Shown here: in pieces, positions 31,225 through 42,388 of the stretch
Layout of the letters: each line of letters starts with the position of its first letter
Numbering within the stretch: the first letter of the stretch is position 1
DNA from: Rhypophila decipiens
Lineage: Eukaryota; Ascomycota; Sordariomycetes; Sordariales; Naviculisporaceae
Assembly: GCA_033297075.1 (NCBI GenBank)
Contig: MU858120.1
Coordinates: 1-64,000 of the forward strand
Length of the DNA: 64,000 nucleotides
Reading direction: 5' to 3'
Position numbers and translations under genes: made by a program
The notes under the pieces: model-generated
Told to the model about the DNA's origin: nothing
The model's database searches: none
What the model saw: the letters and a program-made list of their open reading frames with translations, nothing else

Positions 31225-33192
31225 ATGTCGACGCTCGCGGACGAGTTCCTCCAGGACCTCGAGGGCTCTGGTTCCGAAGCTGGCGATGACGTGCATGATG
31301 ATTTCCTCGGCGACGATGCTTTTACGAACGGTCTGAATGGAAATGGCGACATTTCGATGGGAGACAGAGACGATAACGATCAAAATGGCGCCGGCATACC
31401 CGACGACGACTACGATGATGACGAGTTTATGCTTGCTGCTGGTGGGGGTGGTAGTGACGATGATAAAGACCACGACCAACAGATGACGAATGGCTTGAGT
31501 ATGGAAGAAACAAAAGCAAAGGTGGAAAAGATGCAGTTTGGCGATATGCGCGACGTACGAACGGTAGCAAGTCTCATGAAGACTCTGGAACCGGTTCTCG
31601 AGGTAAGAGATTCCGTACCCTTCTGGCATCAGACAAGTGCCGAGGGCTCTCCTGGCTGTGGTCAGCTCACTAATATTCTTCCCCGAATTTTCCAGAAAAT
31701 CGCACATTTCCAAGCGCAGCCCACACAATCCACAGACCTGGGCAATGTCGAGGACCATCCCGAGTATCACCTATTAACACAATCAAACAGCCTATCCACG
31801 CAGATCGACAGCGAAATCGTCCTGATTCACAAATGGATCCGAGATCACTACTCGGTGCGCTTTCCCGAGCTCGAGACTTTGATCACCAACCCCTTGGAGT
31901 ATGCCAAGGTCGTGGCGATCCTGGGCAATGGGCCAATGGATTCAGAGAGCATAAAGGCGCTGCAAGTATCGACAGATAATCCGCTGGGCGTGACTCTCAA
32001 GTCGGTGCTGGACGGTCCATCCTTGATGATTGTCACAGTCGAGGCAACCACGTCCAAAGGCCAAGCCATGTCACCGGACCAACTGGAGCGTGTAGTACAG
32101 GCGTGCCAGATGGTCATCAACCTGGACAAAGCCAAGAAGACGCTCACCGAATACGTGCAGTCACGCATGAGCATATTCGCTCCTAATCTTACAGCACTCA
32201 TTGGCTCCTTGACGGCAGCCCAGCTTCTCAACCAAGCTGGTGGCTTGACCGGTCTGTCCAAGACGCCAGCATGCAACCTTGCGGCTTGGGGCCACAAGAA
32301 GAAAGGAGGCCCGGGTCTCGCAACTAACGTCGGGATTCGGCAGCAGGGTTACATATTTGAAGCGCCAATCATTAGAGGAGTCCCATCAGACCTCAAGAAG
32401 CAGGCCATGAGGATGTTTGCAAACAAGATTGTCCTGTGCGCGCGGACAGACTGCGTCCACCAGTTCCGGGATGGCTCCGAGGGCGAGCGGCTCAAGGACG
32501 AGTGTCTCGATCGGATCGACAAGTTGCAGGTAAAACCAAATAGCAAGGGCCCACGGGCTCTCCCAGCACCAGACGACAAGCCCTCGCGGAAGCGCGGTGG
32601 TCGCCGCGCCCGCAAGGCCAAGGAGGCAACCGCCATGACGGACCTCCGCAAGGCGCAGAACCGCATGGCATTTGGAAAGGAAGAGAAGGAGGTGGGCTAC
32701 GGAGCCGGCGATAGCACCGCCGGCCTGGGCATGATCGGACAGCGTGACAATGGTCGCCTGCGTGTCGAGAAGATCGACCAGCGCACACGAGCCAAGCTGA
32801 GCGCGAAGAGCAAAGGCTGGGGCGGAGCAAGTTCTCTTACTGGGGGAAGTGCCTCGTCACTCAAGAGTCTGGCAGCGGGCGGCATGGGGAACATCAGCCT
32901 TGCTAGCAGCAAGGGGCTGCGGACCTCGGGCGTGGGCACCAACGTCGCCGCCGGGACGGTCTCGTCGCTGTCGTTCACTCCCATGCAGGGCCTGGAGCTG
33001 GTCGATCCCAAGGTACAGGCCGAGATGAGCAGGAAACGCAAGGCGGACGAGGACCGCTGGTTCAAGGGCGGCATGTTCACGCAGGTTGGGGGCAATGACA
33101 GTGGTGCAGCGGGAAAGAACGACGGCGTCTTCAAGAAGCCAGCACTTCCTCCCAATAAGAAGGTTGACACTGGTGCAACCAAGTCTGCATAG
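31225..33192 (+). CDS. prp31: U4/U6.U5 tri-snRNP splicing factor PRP31
   Basis: Two exons, 31225-31602 and 31696-33192 (93-nt intron, GTAAGA...TCCAG, phase 0), give 624 aa. The acidic N terminus (MSTLADEFLQDLEG) is followed by the helical NOSIC-type region at about 90-200 (RDVRTVASLMKTLEPVLE then KIAHFQ). The Nop domain covers about 215-330 (PSLMIVTVEATTSKGQAMSP; IFAPNLTALIGSLTAAQLL; LSKTPACNLAAWG). Next come KQAMRMFANKIVLCARTDCV and the Prp31 C-terminal domain at about 400-500 (RGGRRARKAKEATAMTDLRK, QNRMAFGKEEKEVGYG, RVEKIDQRTRAKLS). Prp31 binds the U4 snRNA 5' stem-loop with Snu13/15.5K and holds the tri-snRNP together in the nucleus. The C-terminal ~120 residues are a Gly/Ser-rich tail. 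The intron has no stop and its length is divisible by three, so retention would insert 31 aa without a frameshift. Confidence 0.96.
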   Translation: MSTLADEFLQDLEGSGSEAGDDVHDDFLGDDAFTNGLNGNGDISMGDRDDNDQNGAGIPDDDYDDDEFMLAAGGGGSDDDKDHDQQMTNGLSMEETKAKVEKMQFGDMRDVRTVASLMKTLEPVLEVRDSVPFWHQTSAEGSPGCGQLTNILPRIFQKIAHFQAQPTQSTDLGNVEDHPEYHLLTQSNSLSTQIDSEIVLIHKWIRDHYSVRFPELETLITNPLEYAKVVAILGNGPMDSESIKALQVSTDNPLGVTLKSVLDGPSLMIVTVEATTSKGQAMSPDQLERVVQACQMVINLDKAKKTLTEYVQSRMSIFAPNLTALIGSLTAAQLLNQAGGLTGLSKTPACNLAAWGHKKKGGPGLATNVGIRQQGYIFEAPIIRGVPSDLKKQAMRMFANKIVLCARTDCVHQFRDGSEGERLKDECLDRIDKLQVKPNSKGPRALPAPDDKPSRKRGGRRARKAKEATAMTDLRKAQNRMAFGKEEKEVGYGAGDSTAGLGMIGQRDNGRLRVEKIDQRTRAKLSAKSKGWGGASSLTGGSASSLKSLAAGGMGNISLASSKGLRTSGVGTNVAAGTVSSLSFTPMQGLELVDPKVQAEMSRKRKADEDRWFKGGMFTQVGGNDSGAAGKNDGVFKKPALPPNKKVDTGATKSA

Positions 33193-33340
33193 ATGCGTGT
33201 GGTGCTTTTTTCTATCTTGTTTATTCCCCTATTACCCGGCTGGTATTTCCATGGCATTTTCATGGTGGTTGATTTGATATCTGTAGAGTTAAAAAGGGAG
33301 AATGGTGATCACGGCAACGGCGGCATCTTTTTTCGGCGGC

Positions 33341-33360
33341 AGGCAGGCAGGCAGGCAGGC
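33341..33360. repeat. (AGGC)5 microsatellite
   Basis: Five perfect tetramer units, about 150 nt after the PRP31 stop codon. Confidence 0.9.
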
Positions 33361-33456
33361 ATAAATCATCAGATTGGGTTTTGGCGTTGTTGGTGTGGCT
33401 TTCTCAACCATTGATTCCCCCATCTCTTATCATGTATGACATTGGTGTATATCTCT

Positions 33457-33527
33457 TCTTTTCTCTTCTTTTCTTTTCTTTTCTTTTCTTTTCTTTTCTT
33501 TTCTTTTCTTTTCTTTTCTTTTCTTTT
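33457..33527. repeat. (TTTTC)n pyrimidine tract
   Basis: About 70 nt of near-perfect TTTTC repeats, about 265 nt downstream of the PRP31 stop on its sense strand. It may lie in the 3' UTR or just beyond it. Confidence 0.9.
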
Positions 33528-35115
33528 ATTTTAACAGCTTCTTTATTTTTTTTGCGGTTTACACGCAGCCACTTCCAAGGTTTCACCGCTCCCATGGAAC
33601 TGGGAGGGAGAATTACGGAGGGATATCACTACACTAGTCTAGACAAAAGAAATGACTACATGCGCTATGGATTTTCTCAGTGTGTTCTATCCTACATCTT
33701 TTGTTGGGCACACTAGTTTGACCGTTGATTTTGTTGTTTCTGCCCAAATATGGAGAGCGATCAACTTTGCCGCCCAAACAGATAAAATAAATGATTAAAA
33801 AGTACAGGGGCAAAGAAATCCCCAACTCCCGATAAACAGCAAAATGTAGCACAACAGGTCATCAAAGACATTTTCTCCTCCTACCTGTCAGAAATGATTC
33901 AGGGTCTGCTGTACAAGTTCAAGTGTGTGAGTTTATCTCTCTTAAAAAAGCGAACCAGGAGTGGGCATGCAAGGAAATATGTTTCATTGGTCAAGTCGGG
34001 AGGTTTGGTCCCCGCATTGGAGCAAGAAACGGACCCACATAAATTACTAGCGTCTATTTTACTTTTTCTTTCCTCTTTTCTCAAGAGAAAAATGAACATG
34101 GGATTTGGGCAATTCCCATGTTGGAGAAAACAAGAATGCCATGGGGGCGGGATGACGAGTTGTGCGTGGTGCGGGAACGGTTGAATGGGGGATGGATCGC
34201 CGCCTCAAATGGGTTATCAAATCCGCTTCTTCCGCCGCCTCATTCAACCAGTCATGATTGTATGTGTATCAAGTACACAAGTAGAATACATGATAATCAT
34301 GATTGTGGTGAATAGATACATAGGTTGAGAAAAGAGAAAATGGTGCAAGTGTGTGTAGCAAAATCTTGAGCGGGCGGGTTCAAGGGCAGTGGCACCAATC
34401 AAAGCCCATGATACGATATGCTGACCCCTTCATTAATTGGTCGGCATGGCACATACGGCACACCAGAGAGATGGTAAAAGGGGACCAAAATACCTGCTTT
34501 TAACTTGGCTTGCAGACGGTCGACAATGCTCATCTTATCTCTTCTCGAGAGGGCCCTGTTTCCCGTTGGCTGGATCCTATCTTCTGGAAAACTAGGGACG
34601 AGCAAGTGACCCTACGTTACTCTGTGTTTTATCCTTCCTCTCCAGTCGCCGTCTGTGCCGATTGGGTCTACCAAGGTCTTTTACCTAACCGGGTATCACT
34701 TACTCACTCGACTACAGCAATCATAATTGCCATCTTTCCATGGCAACGAGATACCGGTATCCTGTACGTGTGCTGTGTTTGCCGCGCGTCGTATCCGTAG
34801 GTAAAATGGTTTCCCCACATCAAGCTTCCATTTGCTTCGGCAGAATGCGGAGCAGAAAGAACTTGAAACGAAAGAATGGGATTTGCGATCTCGATCCAAA
34901 AGACAGCGGTAAGCAAAACGATTGCCTGCTCGTCCTAGGGTTCCAAGGCACACGGCAGATCCGAAAGCCGCAAGTACCGACGATCCCGAGCTACTATGTT
35001 TAAACGTCTCCTGGGTCAGGGTCAGTGAAGTGAGCAGGTGAGGAAGGAAACCATCAATATCAAGGTAGCTTCAATAGACCGCGTGCCGTTCTCGCCCGGC
35101 CGTCGCTTTCGGTTT

Positions 35116-35784
35116 CTATACTTGACCGGTGTTGTTCCCTTCCTGCATGAACGGCGACAAAGGAGGGGTAGACACCTTGAGGCCAGCAGGGCCAAGGCCA
35201 CATGAGGGGAAAATTGCCTGCGAGTTGTTCTCTTCTGCTCCCCTCGTGCATTGAAAGTAACAGATTGATGGGAAACTAAAGTCTAAACATGCGATTTCCC
35301 AAGTCATGGTCGCTTCTCCATTGGGAGTGGTGAGTACCTGATATCCGTACGTGACACGAAACCTCACCTGGGGGGCCGGCCCTTGTAGAGTTACCCAAAG
35401 CCTAGCCTGAGTGATCTCGGCGGGAAAGGGGATTAGTTCGCGGGTAGAGGACGTGTGGAATTCTCGACTTGCGCCAGTGACTGGTAGAAAGACGCCAAAA
35501 GCGTCGATGCGACCGGCCTTTAAAAGTGCCTCGTATCCAGAATCAACACCGGAACTCCAAGTGGACTTGATCGATCCTGATATTGGGATGTCGGGGCCAG
35601 CAAAGGCCGATGGCATGATAATGATGGTATCCAGCGACCCGGTGTCCCGCATCTCGTCGACGGCGTCAGGGTGAGGAGCAGCAGCGGGCTGAACAGCCTC
35701 ACGATCGTAGGAGGACGAGGACGGCTGAAAATCGTTTCGCACGACAGATTCAGAGACATTATCTAACGATGATGCTCGCAACAT
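35116..35784 (-). CDS. Possible gene: hypothetical protein with weak H-type-lectin-like pattern
   Basis: An open frame of 222 codons with a true ATG at 35784. The first two thirds use codons like the confirmed genes nearby (many GTC, ATC, GCC, GAG). The middle reads as plausible beta-strand protein: IDAFGVFLPVTG, REFHTSSTRELIPFPAEI, QARLWVTLQG and, later, RFRVTYGYQVLTTPNGEATM. The order of an R...I.FP step, a hydrophobic L.G step and a later TW resembles the H-type lectin domain of some fungal proteins, but weakly. A very strong donor-like CAG|GTGAGG follows the LQGPAPQ codons, so the real gene may be spliced and its 3' end differ from this frame. No signal peptide is visible. It could also be a chance open frame. 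Confidence 0.35.
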   Translation of the reverse strand: MLRASSLDNVSESVVRNDFQPSSSSYDREAVQPAAAPHPDAVDEMRDTGSLDTIIIMPSAFAGPDIPISGSIKSTWSSGVDSGYEALLKAGRIDAFGVFLPVTGASREFHTSSTRELIPFPAEITQARLWVTLQGPAPQVRFRVTYGYQVLTTPNGEATMTWEIACLDFSFPSICYFQCTRGAEENNSQAIFPSCGLGPAGLKVSTPPLSPFMQEGNNTGQV

Positions 35785-38700
35785 GGCGTCCTTGTTGCCA
35801 TCGCCTGTGCAACTCTGGCCTCAGCTCCAGAGCTAGAATTCCGGCCAGATCCAGGGCGAAACATAACTGACAAGGCAAAGTTGGCAGCGAATATAGTGTG
35901 GCAGTCTTGTGTTCCCATCTGCCGTCATCGCCCTATTTCGACGTTGTGTGAGCGACCAAACGAATTTTCGGGATGCGAGAAAACTTGGAAAACCATTCGC
36001 CCCGTACGGCAGTATCTGGACGAGCTCAGGGAGATTTGGCAAAATGTTTCGCTGTTTCGCTGTTGCGCTACGGAGCCGGAGTGAGCACAACGGGGAGCTG
36101 CGATCCTTTTTCGAAGAGATCGCGATCCAGGTGGCTGTAAGTTCCTTGGCCACGAGGTCCACTGTTAGGATTTGATAACAGAGAGGGTGTTTGACGGGCT
36201 GACGGGCCAACAACTGGAAACGCCACGAGCCCAAGAAGTGCCCAGTCGGGAAATTGATTGGCACATCATTTGATGGTTTGATGGCAGGGGCAGTGAACTG
36301 GGTGCAGAACGACGGAGATTCTCCTCCGGGGATCCCACCCTTGCGGTTCACGGTTGATGGCAGGAGCAGGCAACCGGGATGCTCTGACCCTTTTCGGGCA
36401 CAATCCGGATGTATGAAAGGAAACATTTTTTCCTGCAGACGATTCAACCACAGTCTGCGCTTACAAACGGCAGGTATCAGTACAGGATATCCAAGTGCAT
36501 GTCACAGCAGGACAGATTGTTTATTCTGATGAACGAAGCTCTTCTTGAACCCTTCATGTGTCGTAATCTTGCAAAAACAGGGGTCCTAGGGACCGGGGCC
36601 TTAAGACCCCTAACCCTTAAATGTCGAGGAGAAGCCTGAGAGAAGTCGGCGATTTTACACCCCACATTACGTCGCGGTACTGTACAGCACTGGTCACGAA
36701 TAGCAGTTAACATAAAGTCAGATGTGTGCAATACGGGGTTGATCCGCCTGAATTCTATGGGTTACTGCAATGTGTTTATCATGATGAGATATTAATGAGT
36801 GCCCTGCTGGTAATTGCTTTTCATTCAGCAAGTCATTGTCACCGGTGTCCTCTTTGATGCGAAAACGAAAAGAGGTTGCTGGTACGGGTACCTGTCTTGT
36901 CGTTCGTGACTCTCTCACGGCAAGCACTAGGGGTGGAGAGGCAGAGTGGAGCCCCTGTCGTCTGAAATCCAGGGTCCCTGTCAATTAGGACAAAAGCCTC
37001 GATCCAGCCCCAAATTTTCGATCGAGTTGCTTGAGCAATGATGGAACTCATTTACAAGCACGCGCGGTCGCTTCTTTCTGGCGCATCGGTGTCGTCATTG
37101 TGTTCCGCTTTGGCAGCTCCTCCAGCTGTGAAAATTATTTCTCTCAATATCCGCACAGCACGGATACAACGGTTCGTTTTTGTTCTTTGGTGTTTCTCCT
37201 CCCACTCTCGCATTCAAGCGTTAAAAAGAGCTAAAGCGGGGCCATGGCACCCCTTGCACCCCCATCCCCGTCGAAGCATCAGGCCATCGTGGTCCCTTGC
37301 TGAACCCCCGCTGGCCCTACCCCACCCAACAATGCCGCAAATTGCTGGCGGCTTGCGCTCCCCGCATCTGCCTCAAAAAGAACAAAACCCAAGGGGTGCG
37401 TGTGCCGAGAAAAGGTATCCCGTATGCAAGGAGGACATCGCAGGGCTCGCGCACACGTTGGTTATGCCAAGTTTTTCTCAATTCGGTGAACAGCCGTCTG
37501 GGCCGTCCGGAGCATTTGCTCCTGTCCGCATTCCAGTGTATGCATACGTGTAATATACGGCACCGGAAATCTACCACCCCCCCCCCCCCCGGTACATGTA
37601 CAGCTGTTGCGAGGTACTGAACGGTACCCTGATTTTGGCAGCTTTGCTGGACACTGATGACTGCCCTCAACCTCCGACCTCCCGATTCACCCTCTTCAAC
37701 TTATACACTACACTAGGACGACAATAGATTGTCGGGTCCATGGCACCCTACCAAGCAGTCATTATTGATGGCAACAAACAATATTGACTGCAGTGGCCAT
37801 GATCTTTTTCTACTTGATACATACGCCGGTGTTGCGTATCTTTCTGCAAAGACTACTGCGCACGTTGCGTGTAAGTGCATGCCTCATGTGTTGTGTGAGG
37901 TTCCCATGAGAAAATCATGATAACATTAAGCATAACGCAATAATCCACAGAGGCTGCGCCGAATGCTCCATACTCACGTGCCGTACACGGTGTTATCGAG
38001 ATCTCTCCGGGGCATGGATATAACGTTGTGTAGGTTGACCACCGGTTTCGGGATGGCTTTTCGATTCTCCACGGTATGCCATTCTGCCCGTTTTCTCGGG
38101 TTTGGCCTTGGAAGTCGATGAATCCACTGGGCGGCATTTGGTGTAAAATCCAAAAGTTGGATCTCTGGCCCCTGATTAATCCAGAGCCTACACGGCAGGT
38201 TTCTGGTGTAAAGAACAAATCGCGATCGCGGCTCGTCCGATTATTGGCCCGTCGTCTAGCACTGCTTGATCTGAATCAGGGTCTCTGCTCGCACTCGGCG
38301 GTCTACCTGCTTGGTGTTACAGACCCGAAATGTCGGCTGAGGAAGGGTCCCGGGATTTCCCAAGAGTCTTCTCTGTCTGGTTGCTGTGGCCACTGTGGCC
38401 ACTGCCCGTGGTCAATATCTTCATCGCTGCGTCCCCCAGGGTTCTGCCGATTCGGAGGATGCCCGGAGTAGAAATATTGCTGGATCGCGATCAGAGTCTC
38501 GCTTGCAACGAGCCTCGACAGCCTCCCATGTCTCGGTGCAACCCCAGGGGCCTTGGGGTTCCTCTGAACTATGCCCTCCGCAGTGTGTGGTGTGCCCCCC
38601 ATGCGAGGGACCAACCCAGTGGGTCACGGACGTGGCCCCGGGGCTGGTTACAGCGGTATGGTGCCACTTGCTGCTCCGGCCAACAGCTTGGTCCTGGAGA

Positions 38701-41584
38701 TAAATATCAAGGCAAGGCTGCCGAGCTGCCCCAGGGGATCAGCGATCGCCGATCGAACCCTGTGCACAATACTTGTGATGTGAGCAGATCAGTTGACACG
38801 GCGGCATACGGGTTGTCGAGATGAGTGAATGGTACACGCAGCTTGAAGCCATTCACCCATTCCATGATATCCCATCCTGCTGAGAAGTGATTTTGCAAGG
38901 TGCCAGAGAGTCAGCTAAAGGCAGTGAACGCTTCTTTCCCATTGTATTGTTTGGAACAATTGTTGGAGCACGGCAGAGAGACAACAAGGCCCCTTTTTTC
39001 CCTTCGTGCATACTCATCGAACCCTCGCTCTGTTACTCGAATGTACGGGATCCATCCGACTGACGGAACCCTGCATATGGTGCTTGTTCGGACCGGGTAC
39101 TTTGTCAGAAAAGCCAGAATGAAGACCAAAGAAGAAAACTCGACCGTTGCCGCAAAAGTATGGAGACTCGTGGGTCAGGGAATCAATCAGCAGGACCTTC
39201 CTTGATGGGGGTCAACGTGGGTGGTGAGCCTCCAGGTCGCCATGCCATGGCCGTTGTGGTTAGAGTGGACTCCTATCATGTACGAAATCGGCCACAGATC
39301 GTAAATTTCTGGTGTTTTGGAGTTTGAGGGATCCAGGGGCGCAAGCGTAAACGGCAGGAGCTACACCCCTGACTGCCACTGACGTCACCGCATCATTCTC
39401 CGAAAGACACTGACGGTCCTGACAGGTCAAGCTCGAACCTTGAAGCCCGTCAATTATCCCGGCTTAGCAAAGACACCAATTTTATACCCGTTATCATGAA
39501 CCAAAAAAACCGAAGCCAAAAAAAATATCCATGGAATATCTCGATAGGAACGCAAACGCCGAATGCTAAGCATCCCACTCTTGCTACCCTTCTCGGCACA
39601 CACAGACCCGGATGATTAGCAGTGACCCTCAATTCGGAAGTGAGCAGCGCAGACTCCTCCGTATTGCAGTTCGTGGACGCATCGGCAAGCCGGACGGATT
39701 TCCAGAAGAGATTTTATCCCCTGGCATGCTCGGGTATCGTGAGACACGAACCAATTGTATGAGTCGATTCCAACCTCACACCATGTCAGATTGCGTGCGT
39801 TCCTGATCTGCCCTGTGTGCGTACACAACACTACGTGGAAAGCCAGGATATCCAGGCGGCTGGCAGGCATGGTGATTCGCGATGCGCGGTCGAGCATCCG
39901 TCCGTCTTAGTGGACACTCTGTCGTATGCCTCCCACTACAACTTCGTGTACACTTATTACGCTACACTACACGGCACTACACTACATACAACTACAGACG
40001 ATACCTAGGTGGCCGCTCCATGATCCATCCCTCATCCACAGACCCGGGGCTGAACCCTTGACGGCGGCGGCAGGTAGCTTCTCAATACCTGCGGAATCAC
40101 AACAGCTACACTATCTATCCATATCGTGATTTCGGAACGCTTAACAAGCCACGATGCTACGATGCCACCTCTTGGTCGGGAAAGTCCCGTCCATGAGAGT
40201 AACCCAATACTCCTTCGTACGTACGTGTAGTGACATGGCGACCTACCTGCGTCTGTTGAAGCAGAGGACGGACTGCGGGGAAGTCTATTTCGTCATCGAT
40301 CCACTGATTCACTCAGTACTGAGTACAGGGAGCAGCGTCAATGTTTTTTGGGGACTGGGATCACAGCAGTACACGCTGTCTGTGTGAAAGGGGTCTTGGC
40401 TGCGCGGAAAGAAGAGCAATTGCAAGAGCACTCAGCAGGCCCATACCTCGATCATTCAAAGTATAGCCTATAGAGAGACCTTCCCCACATACAGAAACTC
40501 GGCGAACAGTGGTGGAATGTTTGGTTGAGATAATCATAGCCAGGAGGAGTATGAAAGGGTATGGATACGGAACCAAATACACCTGATACGGATACGCGGT
40601 GGGTATTCATGACAATATGAAAGCCAAGCGCCGCGTGCTGTCCAATCTCGTTGAGAGGTACCTGACCGGTACTTCCAGGTTTTAGCAGTCATTCCTGCCT
40701 ACCGAACAAGGAAAGCTGTCCCACCAGCCCCACTTGCAAGGGTCAAAGCCTGCCTGGCATCTGCAGCAGGCGCAGACTTGACCCCTCGTCCACAGTCCGC
40801 CTCCAGGGACACCGACAGTGGATCCCTTCCTGGAGCCCTTGGACCCTAGGACAAGGCGCTAGAGCATGGATATGACCACGTCCACGGTCCACCACGGGAG
40901 GAAGTACCAGGTACCTGTGCTTGGTGCTGGTACTCCTGGCTTTGCACCCCTCAAACTCACACCCAGCAATTGAAATGCTTAGGGTCAGTATTTGTCCGGG
41001 AAGGATGGGGTTTCGTCCACACCGGAGTCCACTTTCCCATGTCTTCCAGGAAGCTCATGTTTTTTTTCTTTTTGTTTCTTGTATAAGTCTGTCCAGCCCC
41101 CTTGCCTTTTTCCTTTCCCAGTGCTGCACTCTCTCTTTCCATCTTGAGCACATGCCTACCTGCCTTATCTATAAACCACTACACCACTCGGTTCACATAT
41201 CACACCAGACCCTGGGCCAACCTGTCTGCCTTAATCTCCTCCAAGTGTAAGCATCCCCATACCTTACCCCTTGCTCCTTCTGACTCTTTCTGAAGGGTTC
41301 TTCCCGCTGACGCTGAGCACCCACCAGACTCCTTCCTCACAATAAAGACCTGGATTCCCCCTTTGTGCAAAACCCTCGACAAGCTTGCTTCCAGGGTCGA
41401 CCATATTTGTGACGGGCTCTCACGTTCCGCTCACCCCGATATCTCTCTTATCATACACCCCGGCGAGATTTCTGCTTGGAGATAAAGCACACACTCGCAC
41501 CTTGTCGTGGGACCCTGTCGCTCTCACTTCACCACAGCCTCGCTTTCAACATCTTCACTGTCACAGACTCCCAAGACAGCAACT
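35785..41584. other. Long gene-free region upstream of the C2H2 factor
   Basis: About 5.8 kb without a supportable gene. A poly-C run lies at about 37577-37591 next to the palindrome GGTACATGTAC(A). A short ACTACACTAC-like repeat lies at about 39960-39995. Several GTAC/GGTACC-rich spots lie around 40200-40920. The last ~600 bp are CT-rich, probably the zinc-finger gene's promoter and leader. Small open frames, such as one at 36839-37051 with a real ATG, are not convincing on their own. Confidence 0.45.
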
Positions 41585-42388
41585 ATGCACGTCCTCAACG
41601 CCGATGGGCTCCAAGTCTCGCTTCTCAACGACGACACGCCCTCATATGACGCCTACCCCGTATCCTACCAGACGGCCCATCACTACAACTCCCCAAACAC
41701 GCCTGAGCTTCTCAGATCAGACTCGTACGATTCACAGATGAGCAGCGAGCCCATGACACCGATAACAACACCCTACGACTACGCTGTCGCCTATGGGAGC
41801 GGCACTGTGATCGCAGACTCGAGGGGGTACTATGATGACTACGCCGATGCCTCTCACGTCTATGCCTCTTCCAAGCCCCGATATGGCAGCGACAGGCGGT
41901 CGATATCTTACGACGACGGGGAAGGCGCAAGCCCCGGGGCGGACCGATCTGGCAAGCGATACCCCTGCCGATACCGTGACTCGCATGGGTGCGAGAAGAC
42001 GTTTACGACATCCGGCCACGCTTCACGCCATTCCAAAATCCACACTGCCGAAAAGGGCGTCCAGTGCACTCACCCAGGGTGCTCCAAGAAGTTCACCAGG
42101 GCTGATAACATGAAGCAACATCTCGAGACGCACTACAAGGAGAAGTCGTCCAGGTCCTCATCATCTCGAACCTCCACGTCGTCGAGTGACAGAAAATCTT
42201 CAGTATCCGGAAAGTCATCGAGTCGGTCCAAGACTGCTACTCACGGCAACACACCTTTGCCGTCCCCAGGAGGCGTGTGGGACATGCGGGACCTGCGTGG
42301 GCCTTTGGACATCCGTCCCATGGCTTCCCGGACGGCAAGCGGGCTTGATGCGCTGGCACTGGCTGTTGCGTGCCAGGAGGGAGCATAG
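41585..42388 (+). CDS. C2H2 zinc-finger transcription factor
   Basis: Single exon of 267 aa. I chose the ATG at 41585 (MHVLNADGLQVSL); an in-frame ATG 78 nt upstream would add a Ser/Thr-rich stretch of the kind seen in translated leaders. Residues 1-110 are rich in Tyr, Ser, Pro and Asp, like an activation domain. Two zinc fingers lie at 128-153 (CRYRDSHGCEKTF...H-x3-H) and 161-183 (CTHPGCSKKFTRADNMKQHL...H). The first has seven residues between its two Cys, more than the usual two to four. After them come a Lys/Ser-rich tract (about 185-216, a likely nuclear localisation signal) and a short conserved-looking tail (GLDALALAVACQEGA). The two-finger form and tail recall small stress or developmental regulators of filamentous fungi, but I cannot assign a named orthologue. 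Binding site and targets are unknown. Confidence 0.88.
   Translation: MHVLNADGLQVSLLNDDTPSYDAYPVSYQTAHHYNSPNTPELLRSDSYDSQMSSEPMTPITTPYDYAVAYGSGTVIADSRGYYDDYADASHVYASSKPRYGSDRRSISYDDGEGASPGADRSGKRYPCRYRDSHGCEKTFTTSGHASRHSKIHTAEKGVQCTHPGCSKKFTRADNMKQHLETHYKEKSSRSSSSRTSTSSSDRKSSVSGKSSSRSKTATHGNTPLPSPGGVWDMRDLRGPLDIRPMASRTASGLDALALAVACQEGA

Larger units (their letters stand above)
33193..35115. other. Intergenic after PRP31, with simple repeats
   Basis: About 1.9 kb with no supportable gene. It holds an (AGGC)5 run at 33341-33360 and a long pyrimidine (TTTTC)n tract at about 33457-33527. The rest shows no structure I recognise. Confidence 0.5.

Noticed and set aside
33404..33595. Minus-strand frame encoding Lys-Glu-Lys-Arg repeats
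   Set aside because: It is just the TTTTC microsatellite read on the other strand.
36839..37051. 70-codon minus-strand frame with an ATG and a plausible start (SKIWGWIEAFVLIDRDPG)
   Set aside because: Too short, with no continuation through convincing splice sites and no family.
38700..38775. tRNA-like B-box sequence (gggttcgatcg on the minus strand)
   Set aside because: No matching A box or cloverleaf arms at the right distances.
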